Source of the DNA: Brevibacillus gelatini
GTDB lineage: Bacteria > Bacillota > Bacilli > Brevibacillales > Brevibacillaceae
Direction: 5' to 3'
NCBI RefSeq assembly: GCF_003710935.1
Contig: NZ_RHHS01000015.1
Span: 124,001-188,000, forward strand
Length of the DNA: 64,000 nt
The notes beneath the pieces were generated by a model. The model was given only the letters and a program-made list of their open reading frames with translations. It was not told the origin of the DNA and made no database searches. The position numbers and the translations under genes are program-made. Positions 24,201 through 30,558 of this stretch are shown here, piece after piece (the stretch's first letter is position 1; every line of letters starts with the position of its first letter).

Positions 24201-27200
24201 CACAGGTGATCTGGCGAAGTGGCGTCCGGATGGCAATGTCGAATTCCTCGGCCGCAACGACCACCAGGTAAAAATCAGAGGGGTCCGCATCGAGCTGGGT
24301 GAAATCGAGACACAACTGCGCAAGCTGGACGGAATTACAGAAGCAGTCGTGGTTGCACGAGAAGACCACAACCAGGAAAAGTATTTGTGCGCTTATATTG
24401 TGGCGGACCGCGAGTTCGACAGCGCGGATTTGCGGGCACATCTGCTGCAGGAACTGCCGCAGACGATGATCCCATCGTATTTTGTCTCCCTGGAGTCAAT
24501 GCCGTTGACTGCCAATGGCAAAGTAGACAGACGTTCCTTGCCGGCACCGGATGTATCCATGCTCAGAACGACAGAATACGTGGCACCGCGCACTGTATGG
24601 GAAGCACGGTTGGCCAGCGTATGGGAGCAGGTGCTCCATGTTCCGCAAGTGGGCGTACTGGACGACTTCTTCGCACTCGGCGGACACTCCCTGCGTGCGA
24701 TGCGGGTCATTACGAGCATGCACAACGAATATCAGGTCGATATTCCGCTCCGCATTCTGTTCGAAAAACCGACGATCCAGGAATTGGCGGCGTATATCGA
24801 AGAGACAGCAAAAGGGAATGTCGTCTCCATCGAACCAGCGCGCGAGCAAGCGTATTACCCGGTTTCCTCGGCGCAAAAACGGATGTATATCCTCAATCAA
24901 TTTGAGGGAGTCGGCATCAGCTACAACATGCCTTCAACCATGCTGATCGAAGGAAAGCTGGACCGAAACCGTGTGGAAGCAGCGTTCAAGGGTCTGATTG
25001 CACGACATGAAAGCCTGCGCACTTCGTTTGCCGTCGTCAACGGAGAGCCGGTGCAAAAGATCCACGCAGACGTGCCTTTTGCAATGGCCTATTTCGAAGT
25101 CACAGAAGACGAGGCGCGCCATCTCGTTTCCAGTCTCGTGCAGCCGTTCGATCTGGAAGTCGCACCGCTTATTCGCGTCGCGCTTCTGAAAATCGGCGAA
25201 GATCGACACGTACTCTTTACCGATATGCATCACAGCATTTCCGATGGGGTATCATCCGGCATTCTGCTTGCAGATTGGGTGCAGCTCTACCAGGGAGAAG
25301 TTTTGCCAAACCTGCGCATCCAGTACAAAGACTTCGCTGTCTGGCAGCAGGCGTTCTCGCAATCGGCTGCCTTCCAGCAGCAGGAAGCGTATTGGCTCCA
25401 GACGTTTGCCGACGATATTCCAGTGCTGAACCTGCCGACCGATTTCACCCGTCCAAGCATCCAGAGCTTTGCCGGGGATCACTACAATATCGGCGCGGGC
25501 AAATCGCTCACGGAGGGCTTGAACCAGCTGGCGCAGGAGACAGGAACGACCCTGTACATGGTTCTGCTTGCAGCGTACAACGTGCTGCTGGCCAAGTACA
25601 CCGGGCAGGAGGACATCATCGTCGGTACGCCGATTACAGGCAGATCGCATGCCGATCTGGAACCGATTGTCGGCATGTTTGTAAACACCCTGGCGATGCG
25701 GAACAAGCCTGCGCGTGAAAAGACCTTTGTCGAGTTTTTGCAGGAAGTCAAACAAAATGCGCTGGATGCATACAGCCACCAGGATTACCCGTTTGAAGAG
25801 CTGGTCGAAAAACTGGCGATCCCGCGCGACTTGAGCAGAAATCCGCTGTTTGACACCGTGTTTACGTTCCAGAACGGCACAGAAGAAACGATCGTGCTGC
25901 CAGATTGCACCCTTGTGCCGTACATGACCGAAGAAACAGGCAAACACGCCAAGTTCGACTTGACGTTGGTTGCCACAGAAGAAAAAGACGAGATTACGCT
26001 CGGAGTGGAGTACAGCACAAGCCTGTTTGCGCGAGAAACGATTGAACGGCTTGGCCGCCACCTTTTGGCGATTGCCAGCATCATCGTGCAAAATCCGCAC
26101 ATCCGCCTGGGTGAGATCGACATGCTCTCCCTTGAGGAAAGACAGCAGATTTTACACGAGTTCAACGATACGGCCGTCAACTACGCGCTGGATAAAACGC
26201 TGCACCAGCTTTTCGAGGAACAGGTCGGCAAAACGCCGGATCAAGCAGCGCTGTACTTCGACGGACAGACACTCACGTACCGCGAGCTGAACGCAAGAGC
26301 GAACCAACTGGCAAACGTTCTGCGCACAAAAGGAGTCGGGCCAGATCGACTTGTCGCCATCATGGCGGAGCGTTCCCCAGAAATGGTCATCGGAATTCTC
26401 GGCATTATGAAGGCAGGCGGAGCCTATGTACCAGTCGATCCAGCCTATCCGCAGGATCGGATCCAGTATTTGCTCGAAGACAGCGGGGCATCCCTCTTGC
26501 TCAGTCAGGCACATCTGATGCCGCTGCTGAGCAGCTTGTCAGACAAACTGCCGGAGTGCCTTGATCTGAACGCCACATGGGATGCGAAGCTCGACAGATC
26601 CAATCTGCCTGTGGTCAATCAACCGAGCGACCTTGCCTATGTCATCTATACATCCGGTACGACCGGGAAGCCGAAGGGTGTCATGATCCCGCATCAAGGT
26701 ATCGTCAACTGCATGCAGTGGCGCAGGGATGAATACGGCTTTAGACCAGGGGACAAGGCGCTGCAAGTATTCTCCTTCGCCTTCGACGGTTTTGTGGCCA
26801 GCCTGTTCGCACCGCTGCTCGGTGGGGCCACATGCGTACTGCCGCGAGAGGAAGAAGCGAAAGATCCGGTGGCGCTGAAAAAGCTGATGGCTACAACGGC
26901 TGTCACTCATTACTATGGCGTGCCGAGTCTGTTCCAGGCGATTGTGGATTGCTCGACGCCAACAGACTTCGCTCACCTGCGCTGCGCCACACTGGGAGGC
27001 GAAAAGCTGCCGGAGCAGCTTGTCCGCAAGACAAAAGAAAAACATCCATCCGTCGAGATCAACAATGAGTACGGTCCGACGGAAAACAGTGTCGTGACGA
27101 CCATCTCCCGTTCGATTGAACCGGGGCAAACGATCACGATTGGCCGACCGCTAGCAAACGTCCAAGTTTACATCGTGGATGAGGGTCACAACCTGCAGCC

Positions 27201-28689
27201 GGTTGGCGTAGTCGGAGAGCTGTGCATCGGCGGAGCCGGGCTTGCCAGAGGCTATCTGAACAGACCTGATCTGACTGCTGAGAAGTTCGTCGAAAATCCG
27301 TTCCAGCCAGGCGAAAGCATGTACAAAACAGGCGATCTGGTGAAATGGCGCACAGATGGCACGATCGAATACGTCGGCCGGGCAGACGAACAAGTCAAGG
27401 TAAGAGGATACCGCATCGAGATCGGGGAGATCGAGAGTGCCGTACTGGCATACAAAGGCATTGAGCAAGCGGTTGTTGTGGCCCGCGAAGATGACGCCGC
27501 TTCTGGCCCATACCTTTGCGCCTATTTTGTCCCGGCAGCAGAAGTGTCTGTAGCGGACCTGCGTAGCCATTTGGCGAAAGAACTGCCCGCCTACATGGTT
27601 CCAAGCTATTTCGTCAAACTGGCGCAACTGCCGCTCTCTGCCAATGGAAAAGTGGACCGCAAAGCATTGCCGAAGCCGCAACCGTCCGATGCGACCACAC
27701 GCGAGTACGTCGCACCGAGAAATGCGACCGAGCAGCAACTCGTATCCATTTGGCAAGAAGTATTGGGAATGGAGCCAATCGGGATTACCGACCATTTCTT
27801 TGAACTGGGCGGCCATTCCTTAAAAGCGACGCTTTTGATCGCCAAAGTGTATGAGTACATGCAGGTCGAGCTGCCGCTGAACCTTATCTTCCAGCATCCT
27901 ACGGTAGAAAAGGTAGCTGACTTTATCACGCACAAGCGCTTTGAGAGTCAGTACGGCAAAGCCATTTTGCTGAATGAAAAGACAGAAAGAAACGTATTCT
28001 GCTTCACACCAATCGGTGCGCAAAGCGTCTACTACCAAAAGCTTGCTGCGGAAATTCAAGGCATTTCCCTGTACAGCTTCGACTTTATCCAGGACGACAA
28101 CCGGATGGAGCAGTATATCGAGGCGATTACCGCAATCGATCCGAACGGCCCGTACACGCTGATGGGCTACTCCTCGGGCGGAAACCTTGCCTTCGAAGTA
28201 GCGAAAGAACTGGAACAGCGCGGTTATGCCGTAACCGACATCATCCTGTTCGACTCGTACTGGAAAGACAAGGTAATCGAGCGGACCGTCGCGGAAACCG
28301 AGAACGACATTGCCCGGTTGTTCGCCGAGATTGGGGAAAACACCGAGATGTTCAACATGACCCGGGAAGATTTCGAGCTGTACGCGGCCAATGAGTTCGT
28401 CAAACAAAGCTTCGTTCGCAAAACGGTCGGCTATGTGATGTACCATAACCAACTGGTCAACACAGGAACGACCAATGCCGCCATCCACCTCATCAAATCG
28501 GAGCTGGAAGCCGAAGAGGACGCTGCGGCGGCAGCCGAATGGAACGAGTCGGCATGGGCGACCGCAACAAAACGACTGCTGACATACGACGGCTACGGAA
28601 TCCACTCGCACATGCTGTCCGGTCCATACGTGTCGCAAAATGCTTCGATCTTCCGCAACATCCTGCAAGAGCTGTTCATCGCGAAGTAA
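9229..28689 (+). CDS. tycC: Tyrocidine synthetase 3 (TycC), six modules plus thioesterase
   Basis: A 6486-residue NRPS, the published length of TycC, that adds residues 5-10 and cyclises the decapeptide. Order: (C-A-T)x6-TE. Pocket codes read in order DLTKIGEVGK (Asn), DAWQFGLIDK (Gln), DALTTGEVVK (Tyr), DAFWIGGTFK (Val), DVGEIGSIDK (Orn) and DGAYTGEVVK (Leu). A-domain YTSG motifs lie near residues 607, 1643, 2682, 3718, 4753 and 5803; T-domain GGHSL motifs near 997, 2034, 3071, 4107, 5151 and 6194. The first C domain (HHIVVDGWS near residue 141) starts directly at the N-terminus and faces a D-residue donor, matching the E domain ending TycB. The TE carries GYSSGG near residue 6311. There is no internal E domain. 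The start has GAGGTG four bases upstream. Residue 1-20 region (MKKQENIAKIYPLTPLQEG) is the acceptor docking segment. Confidence 0.98.
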   Translation: MKKQENIAKIYPLTPLQEGMLFHAVKDSGSSAYCLQMSATIQGDFHLPLFEQSLNKLVENYEVLRTVFVYQNLQRPRQVVFKERKVTVPFENISHLPTKEQDEYIKAYTDQHHTFDLTKGSLMKAAIFQTGENKYRFVWAFHHIVVDGWSLGVLLHKLLTYYAALRKGEPLPREATKPYSDYIKWLDKQNKDEALTYWQNYLAGYDHQADFPKRKHLAEASRYEHIENMFTISSEKTQQLMQIANQHQATMSSVFQALWGILASKYKNTEDVVFGSVVSGRPPQIQGIESMVGLFINTIPTRVQTNKQQTFSELLQAVQKQALASAAYDYAPLYEIQSTNVLKQELIDHLVTFENYPDNSMKHLEEALGFQFTVESGEEQTSYDFNVVVALAPSNELYVKLSYNAAVYEPSFVNRVEGHLRTVIDQVIDNPQVKLSEIGIITEAEKQQLLVNYNDTAADYPRDKTIVELIAEQAARTPGKTAVVCGDDSLTYQELMERSAQLARALQARGIAKGSIVSIMAEHSLELVVAIMAVLQSGGAYLPIDPEYPLDRIQYLLDDSQTTILLTQSHLQQNIRFSGSILDLNDPALYTGDSSYLAPECQPDDLVYMIYTSGSTGNPKGAMITHQGLVNYIWWANKVYVQGEAVDFPLYSSISFDLTVTSIFTPLLSGNTIYVYKGADKVQLILDIIKDNKVGIIKLTPTHLKLIEEIDGRTSSIRRFIVGGENLPTKLAQRIYDNFGQDVRIFNEYGPTETVVGCMIYLYDPQKTTQESVPIGIPADNVQIYLLDASMQPVPVGSIGEMYIAGDGVAKGYFNRPELTAEKFIDNPFRPGTKMYRTGDLAKWLSDGNMEYVGRIDHQVKIRGHRIEMGEIETRLTQHESVKEAVVIAEKEESGQNVLYAYFVSEQELPVAELRAFLGSTLPSYMIPSYFIRLAEIPLTANGKVERKKLPKPDGAIVTGTAYVAPQNETEAKLAEIWQQVLGVSRVGVHDNFFDLGGHSLKAMSVIFQISKALEVDVPVKALFEHPTVSELAGFLKQSEKSEYSAIKPVDVQEYYPVSSAQKRMYILQQFEGEGIGYNISGAILLEGELDYARFASAIQKLAERHEALRTSFHTIDGEPVQKVHDEVEVPLFMLESSEDQAEKIMREFVRPFDLSVAPLLRTGLVKLGNERHLFLLDMHHIIADGVSSQILLREFAELYQGAELSPLPLQYKDFAVWQNEMFQTEAYKKQEQHWLGTFADEIPLLNLPTDYPRPSLQSFDGDLVLFDTGKELLERLQQVAQETGTTLYMVLLAAYNVLLSKYTGQEDIIVGTPVAGRSHADVENIMGIFVNTLALRNQPVGSKTFAQFLQEVKQNALAAYDHQDYPFEELVEKLAIQRDISRNPLFDTMFSLESEGQQSLAIGGLKVSPYELFNKISKFDLALNASESPANIQFQLTFATKLFKKETVERMAGHYLEILRAISEQPTARLADIDMMTETEKRSLLLNVNDTFVERSGAMALHQLVEEQAARTPDEAAVVYEGQVLTYRELNARANQLASLLRSRGTKPDTLIGIMVDRSPGMVVGMLAVLKAGGAYVPIDPSYPQERIQYMLSDSQAPILLTQRHLQEIAAYAGEIIDVEDEAIYTGDDSNLDSISGSDDLAYVIYTSGSTGNPKGVMISHQAICNHMLWMRETFPLTTADAVLQKTPFSFDASVWEFYLPLITGGRLVLAKPDGHRDIAYMTRTIREQKITTLQMVPSLLDLTMTDPGWSACTSLQRVFCGGEALTPALVSRFYATQQAQLINLYGPTETTIDATYWMCPRQQEYSVIPIGKPIDNIRLYVVNANNQLQPVGVAGELCIAGDGLARGYWNREELTQASFVDNPFEPGGRMYRTGDLVRYLPDGHIEYLGRIDHQVKIRGHRIELGEIEARLLQHEAIKAAVVTASQDDKGQNSLYAYVVTKQDVQASDLRAYLGSTLPAYMVPSAFVFMEQLPLSANGKVDRKALPKPEATATTAAAYVAPRNEVEAKLAEIWESVLGIEQIGVFDHFFELGGHSLKAMNVIALIQRSFQVEVPLKALFESPTIADFAPHVAAARTGKYTAIQPVEKQEYYPVSAAQKRMYILQQMEGAGISYNMPGFMYLNGKLDTERLTQALNRLVQRHESLRTSFHTVQGETVQRVHEDVELSISFAEATEEEVQQIAEQFIQPFDLGTAPLMRAGLIKLAPERHLFMLDMHHIVVDGVSIGLLIEEFARFYQGDELPELRIQYKDFAHWQNEWLQTDEFARQEAYWVNAFTGEIPVLNMPTDYPRPSVKSFEGDRFVFDSGTALPTALHQLAQETGATLYMVLLAAYNVLLAKYSGQEDIIVGAPTAGRSHAETEPIVGMFVNTLALRNKPAGDKTFHDFLAEVKNNTLQAFEHQDYPLDELVDKLNMPRDLGRNPLFDTVFILQNMEQKPFEMEQLTVTPYLAEVKQAKFDLSLEAYEENGQIVFTLDYCTKLFARETIEQLATHFIQVLREVATNPHMKLSEINMLSAEEKQRLLVAFNDTHKDFPEDKTIHALFEEQVAKTPQATAIEIGDLHLSYQELNERANQLAATLRERGVKPDQTVGIMAARSLEMVVGIMAILKAGGAYVPIDPEYPEERVAYMLADCEAHLVLTQKHLAHKLESGVNAQCLYLDDESNYSEHRANLEPIHTASNLAYVIYTSGTTGKPKGVMVEHQSIVNSLLWKKEEHRLTVGDRNMLTLSFAFDAFVLSFFSSVISGGTVVLATDGEAKDPVAIKKRIAASRCTIMTCVPSLFQAILECSTKADIQTLQVVTLGGEKITPQLIAKSKELNSSLLIVNEYGPTESSVVASYLRIPELDTAITIGRPIANTSLYIVDKFHQLQPIGVVGEICIGGRGLARGYRNKPALTAEKFVPHPFVPGERLYKTGDLGRWLPDGTIEFIGRIDEQVKVRGYRIEIGEIESALLAYEKLTAAVVVVHEDEFGQSSLCAYFTGEEQLDLAKLWSHMAKRLPSYMIPTYFVQLEQLPLTPNGKVDKKALPKPEGKPVTGAEYEAPTNPVERKLVEIWERVLGVSGIGILDNFFQMGGHSLKAMNVAAQVHREYQVELPLQVLFSQPTIKELAQYVATSGKDTYAPIQPAPLQAYYPVSSAQKRMYVLRQFTDTGTVYNMPSALYIEGDLDVERFEAAIHKLIQRHESLRTSFHTVQAEPVQRVHEHVELNVRYEELTEDQVESAIESFVQSFDLTQAPLLRVGLFKLAEKRHLFLMDMHHIISDGVSAGIIMEEFSKLYRNEELPALAVQYKDFAVWQSELFQSDVYAKQEAYWLDAFSGDIPVLNLPADFSRPLVQSFEGDCVSFQADKSLLEDLTKLAQENQSTLFMVLLAAYNVLLAKYSGQEDIVVGTPIAGRSHADVEKVLGMFVNTLALRNYPAKAKPFQAFLEEVKQNTLQAYAHQDYPFEALVEKLEIKRDLSRNPLFDTMFILQNLDKKAYELDGLKLEAYPAQAGNAKFDLTLEATEDESGIHFALVYSTKLFRRETIERMAGHFLQVLRAITKNQAAALHEISLLSEEERHLVTVAFNQTFVEYPRDSNIVELFEEQVAKTPEHTAVVMDGRSLTYRELNEKANQIAHVLRKNGIGKDSIVGLLADRSLEMIAGIMGILKAGGAYLGLDPEHPSERHSYMLEDGDVKVVLVQEHLLPLVSKDLKTIVLDGEGLHQEDTANPELINGPRDLAYVMYTSGSTGKPKGVMVEHRNVIRLVKHTNYVQVRETDRMIQTGAIGFDAMTFEIFGALLHGASLYLVSKDVLLDAEKLGSFLRANQITTMWLTSPLFNQLSQDNPAMFASLRALIVGGEALSPKHINKVRNALPELEIWNGYGPTENTTFSTCYLIDKHFEEQIPIGKPIANSTAYILDASNQPQPIGVPGELCVGGDGVARGYLNKPDLTAEKFVPNPFVPGEMMYRTGDLARWLADGTIEYLGRIDQQVKIRGYRIELGEIESVLSHLEHVKEAVVAVIREANGQNALCAYFVSEQEVDVAELREAVSRQLPAYMVPAYYMQMEKLPLTANGKVDRRALPQPSGERTTGNTYVAPQTETEAKLAQIWQDVLGLPAIGIHDNFFEIGGHSLKAMNVITQVHKTFQVELPLKVLFASPTIQEMAAFIAKSAHEQFETIQPVEPAEYYPVSFAQKRMYILHQFEGSGVSYNVPNVLVLEGKLDYGRFTAAIQTLVKRHEALRTSFHSVNGEPQQRVHADVEVPVSIIEATDEQAEALIQQLIQPFDLETAPLFRASLIKLGEERHLFFMDMHHIISDGVSLAVIVEEITNLYEGKQLAELRIQYKDFAVWQAGMAQSERFQKQEEFWAQTFAGEIPLLNLPTDYPRPSVQSFDGDMVAMGTGHELLEQLRKLAADTGTTLFMVLLAAYHVLLSKYAGQEEIVIGTPIAGRSHADVERIVGMFVNTLALKNTASGNLSFRAFLQDVKQNALNAFEHQDYPFEQLVEKLQVRRDLSRNPLFDTMFSLGLAESAGGEMAGLTLSPYPVNGNIAKFDLTLDAMETQNELLVQFSYCTKLFAKETMNRLASHYVHLLRTITADPDIRLSQISVLPEQEKEQMLHSFTATARAYPTDKTFQELFEEQVEKTPNQIAVLAGNEQLTYQELNEKANQLARVLRKKGVKPESTVGILVDRSPYMVVGMLAVLKAGGAYVPIDPDYPLERQAFMLEDSGAKLLLTLPNMSDQLAFPYETLYLDAKELSEEETGNLEHVARPEHAAYIIYTSGTTGKPKGVVIEHHSYANVAFAWKDEYHLDSFPVRLLQMASFAFDVSTGDFARALLTGGQLFICPNEVKMDPASLYEIIHRYQITIFEATPALIVPLMHYIYENKLDISQMKLLILGADSCPAEDFKTLLARFGDKMRIINSYGVTEACIDSSYYEEADISAIGSGTVPIGKPLPNMTMYVVDEQLNLQPVGVVGELCIGGAGVARGYLNRPDLTEEKFVVNPFAPGERLYRTGDLAKWRPDGNVEFLGRNDHQVKIRGVRIELGEIETQLRKLDGITEAVVVAREDHNQEKYLCAYIVADREFDSADLRAHLLQELPQTMIPSYFVSLESMPLTANGKVDRRSLPAPDVSMLRTTEYVAPRTVWEARLASVWEQVLHVPQVGVLDDFFALGGHSLRAMRVITSMHNEYQVDIPLRILFEKPTIQELAAYIEETAKGNVVSIEPAREQAYYPVSSAQKRMYILNQFEGVGISYNMPSTMLIEGKLDRNRVEAAFKGLIARHESLRTSFAVVNGEPVQKIHADVPFAMAYFEVTEDEARHLVSSLVQPFDLEVAPLIRVALLKIGEDRHVLFTDMHHSISDGVSSGILLADWVQLYQGEVLPNLRIQYKDFAVWQQAFSQSAAFQQQEAYWLQTFADDIPVLNLPTDFTRPSIQSFAGDHYNIGAGKSLTEGLNQLAQETGTTLYMVLLAAYNVLLAKYTGQEDIIVGTPITGRSHADLEPIVGMFVNTLAMRNKPAREKTFVEFLQEVKQNALDAYSHQDYPFEELVEKLAIPRDLSRNPLFDTVFTFQNGTEETIVLPDCTLVPYMTEETGKHAKFDLTLVATEEKDEITLGVEYSTSLFARETIERLGRHLLAIASIIVQNPHIRLGEIDMLSLEERQQILHEFNDTAVNYALDKTLHQLFEEQVGKTPDQAALYFDGQTLTYRELNARANQLANVLRTKGVGPDRLVAIMAERSPEMVIGILGIMKAGGAYVPVDPAYPQDRIQYLLEDSGASLLLSQAHLMPLLSSLSDKLPECLDLNATWDAKLDRSNLPVVNQPSDLAYVIYTSGTTGKPKGVMIPHQGIVNCMQWRRDEYGFRPGDKALQVFSFAFDGFVASLFAPLLGGATCVLPREEEAKDPVALKKLMATTAVTHYYGVPSLFQAIVDCSTPTDFAHLRCATLGGEKLPEQLVRKTKEKHPSVEINNEYGPTENSVVTTISRSIEPGQTITIGRPLANVQVYIVDEGHNLQPVGVVGELCIGGAGLARGYLNRPDLTAEKFVENPFQPGESMYKTGDLVKWRTDGTIEYVGRADEQVKVRGYRIEIGEIESAVLAYKGIEQAVVVAREDDAASGPYLCAYFVPAAEVSVADLRSHLAKELPAYMVPSYFVKLAQLPLSANGKVDRKALPKPQPSDATTREYVAPRNATEQQLVSIWQEVLGMEPIGITDHFFELGGHSLKATLLIAKVYEYMQVELPLNLIFQHPTVEKVADFITHKRFESQYGKAILLNEKTERNVFCFTPIGAQSVYYQKLAAEIQGISLYSFDFIQDDNRMEQYIEAITAIDPNGPYTLMGYSSGGNLAFEVAKELEQRGYAVTDIILFDSYWKDKVIERTVAETENDIARLFAEIGENTEMFNMTREDFELYAANEFVKQSFVRKTVGYVMYHNQLVNTGTTNAAIHLIKSELEAEEDAAAAAEWNESAWATATKRLLTYDGYGIHSHMLSGPYVSQNASIFRNILQELFIAK

Positions 28690-28705
28690 AACGGCAACTG
28701 CATGA

Positions 28706-28744
28706 GGATTCCCCCTTGGGAAAAAGCGACCCCGGGGGGAATCC
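28706..28744 (+). other. Hairpin in the tycC-tycD gap
   Basis: GGATTCCCCC (28706-28715) pairs perfectly with GGGGGAATCC (28735-28744); the 19-nt loop contains a further GGG/CCC pairing. No T-run follows, so it is not a standard intrinsic terminator. Its position between the giant synthetase gene and the transporter genes suits partial attenuation or mRNA processing, but that is inference. Confidence 0.55.
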
Positions 28745-28774
28745 ATCCCTAACATCCATGGAGAGGAGCCGCAC

Positions 28775-30556
28775 ATGATTTTTACGAAGCAAGATTCCCA
28801 CACAAGAAGCAACTCCGTGTTTGGCTGGGTGCTGTCGTTTGTAAAGCCTTACCGAATTTGGGTATTCATTTGCATCCTTGCTTCGGTACTCGTAGCGGTG
28901 GCAGACATCTGGATGGGGGTACTGATTCAAAGCATGGTTGAATACACCAGCGACTTCGACAAGCTGGTCAGGATCGCCCTCATCATTTTGTGTCTCACCA
29001 TCGTCGGATTTTTCTCGAAATATTTCATTACGTACTCGGCAGCCAGATTCAGCGCAAGAGCAATGCGGGATTTGAAAAACAAAATGGCGGCACATCTCGA
29101 ACAAGTCCCCATGTCCACCATGGATAAATACCACTCGGGCGATCTCGTTTCTCGTCTGACGAGTGATGCGCAAATTTTGCAGAGCTTTTTGCAGCAGCAT
29201 TTTTACCAGTTGTTTTATTTGCCAGTCGTTTTCGTTGGAGCACTGGCCCTGCTGCTGTCGATCAACTGGAAGCTCATCCTGTTCAGTGTCGCGATCCTGC
29301 CCGTTGCGATTGCCGTCACAGGGGCGATGAGCAGACCGTTGCAAACGTACGCCGCGCGCATGCAGGATCATTTGGGACAAGCCAACGCCATTGCCCAGGA
29401 CACGTTGTCCGGGATTCACATGGTAAAAGCGTTCCGACTGGAAGACGTGATGTACCGCAAATACGAAGCAGGCATGCAACAAGTGCTGAAAAACGGGATA
29501 CTGGCCGAGAAAAAACGAGCTTTCATGACCGCTCCCGGAATTTTGCTGTTTTCTGCTCCCATTCTGTTTTTTGTCGCCTACGGCGGCTACTTGATCCAGA
29601 CAGGGGAACTGACCTTGGGCAGCCTGGTCATTTTCAGCTATTTGCTTCACTTTATTATCGAGCCGTTGTCACTTGCCCCCGTACTGTTTGCCCAGGTCCA
29701 GGAAACTTCCGGGGCAGCCAAGCGTCTGCAGGAAATATGTTTGCAGCCTGTGGAGCAAAACGATCTGCCTGCGATTTCTGTTGATCCAAAAGCGGTTCCG
29801 GTACAGTTTGAAAACGTCACGTTTGCCTACGACCAGACGAAGATCCTGGACGCCATAAGCTTTGCCCTGCCCAAAAACAAAACCGTTGCGTTGGTCGGAG
29901 CAAGCGGCAGCGGAAAAAGCACCATCCTGAAATTGTTGTGCGGGTTTTACCAGATCGAACCAGGCGAGGGGTGCATCAAAGTGTTCGGGCATTCTCTGGA
30001 TCACTGGAACCTGGCAGCGCTGCGCAGCCATCTGTCATTGGTATCGCAGGATACGACGCTTTTTCCGGTATCGATTGCCGAAAATATCTCCTACGGTCGC
30101 CTTGACGCCACGCGCGACGAGATTATTGCCGCAGCCAAAGCGGCCAATGCGCATGATTTCATCATGGAGCTTCCCGAAGGCTATGAAACAAGAGTGGGGG
30201 AACGAGGCTCCCGGCTGTCTGGCGGACAAAAACAGCGCATTGCCATCGCCAGGGCGATTTTGAAGGATGCCCCGATTTTGTTGCTCGATGAACCGACATC
30301 CGCCCTCGATACCGAATCGGAAGCACTCGTGCAGGAAGCGCTGGAAAATGTGATGCGCGACCGCACGGTGCTGGTTATTGCCCATCGGCTTTCCACGATT
30401 AAGGACGCGGATGAAGTGCTTGTCCTGGAGCAAGGACAAATCGTCGAAAGAGGCACACACTTCGACTTGCTCGCCAAAGGCGGCGTGTACACCCGCCTGT
30501 ATCAAAAACAGTTTGCCACAGAGGAGCAAGGTGTGCTGGCAGCAGAGGGGGTATAG
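28775..30556 (+). CDS. tycD: ABC half-transporter TycD
   Basis: 593 residues: an N-terminal membrane domain of about six spans (the first, residues ~15-45, is strongly hydrophobic) and a C-terminal ATPase. Walker A GASGSGKST lies near residue 374, the signature LSGGQKQR near 481 and Walker B ILLLDEPTS near 501, so the ATPase looks intact. RBS GGAGAGGAG precedes the ATG. The next gene starts 2 bases after the stop and encodes a second half-transporter, so a TycD/TycE heterodimer in the cytoplasmic membrane is likely. The known tyc operon has this gene at this place. Export of, or self-protection from, tyrocidine is the usual assumption; the sequence itself only shows a type I ABC exporter. Confidence 0.93.
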   Translation: MIFTKQDSHTRSNSVFGWVLSFVKPYRIWVFICILASVLVAVADIWMGVLIQSMVEYTSDFDKLVRIALIILCLTIVGFFSKYFITYSAARFSARAMRDLKNKMAAHLEQVPMSTMDKYHSGDLVSRLTSDAQILQSFLQQHFYQLFYLPVVFVGALALLLSINWKLILFSVAILPVAIAVTGAMSRPLQTYAARMQDHLGQANAIAQDTLSGIHMVKAFRLEDVMYRKYEAGMQQVLKNGILAEKKRAFMTAPGILLFSAPILFFVAYGGYLIQTGELTLGSLVIFSYLLHFIIEPLSLAPVLFAQVQETSGAAKRLQEICLQPVEQNDLPAISVDPKAVPVQFENVTFAYDQTKILDAISFALPKNKTVALVGASGSGKSTILKLLCGFYQIEPGEGCIKVFGHSLDHWNLAALRSHLSLVSQDTTLFPVSIAENISYGRLDATRDEIIAAAKAANAHDFIMELPEGYETRVGERGSRLSGGQKQRIAIARAILKDAPILLLDEPTSALDTESEALVQEALENVMRDRTVLVIAHRLSTIKDADEVLVLEQGQIVERGTHFDLLAKGGVYTRLYQKQFATEEQGVLAAEGV

Positions 30557-30558
30557 CG

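Noticed and set aside
9229-28689. Long repeats within tycC as possible mobile or recombination elements
   Set aside because: The repeats are the homologous C, A and T domains of successive modules, as expected for any multimodular NRPS.
2080-28812. Long minus-strand open frames (up to 1261 codons) opposite tycB and tycC
   Set aside because: They lie fully antisense to NRPS modules, have the Arg/His/Gln-rich composition of codon shadows in GC-rich genes, show no domain, and recur at matching positions of each module.
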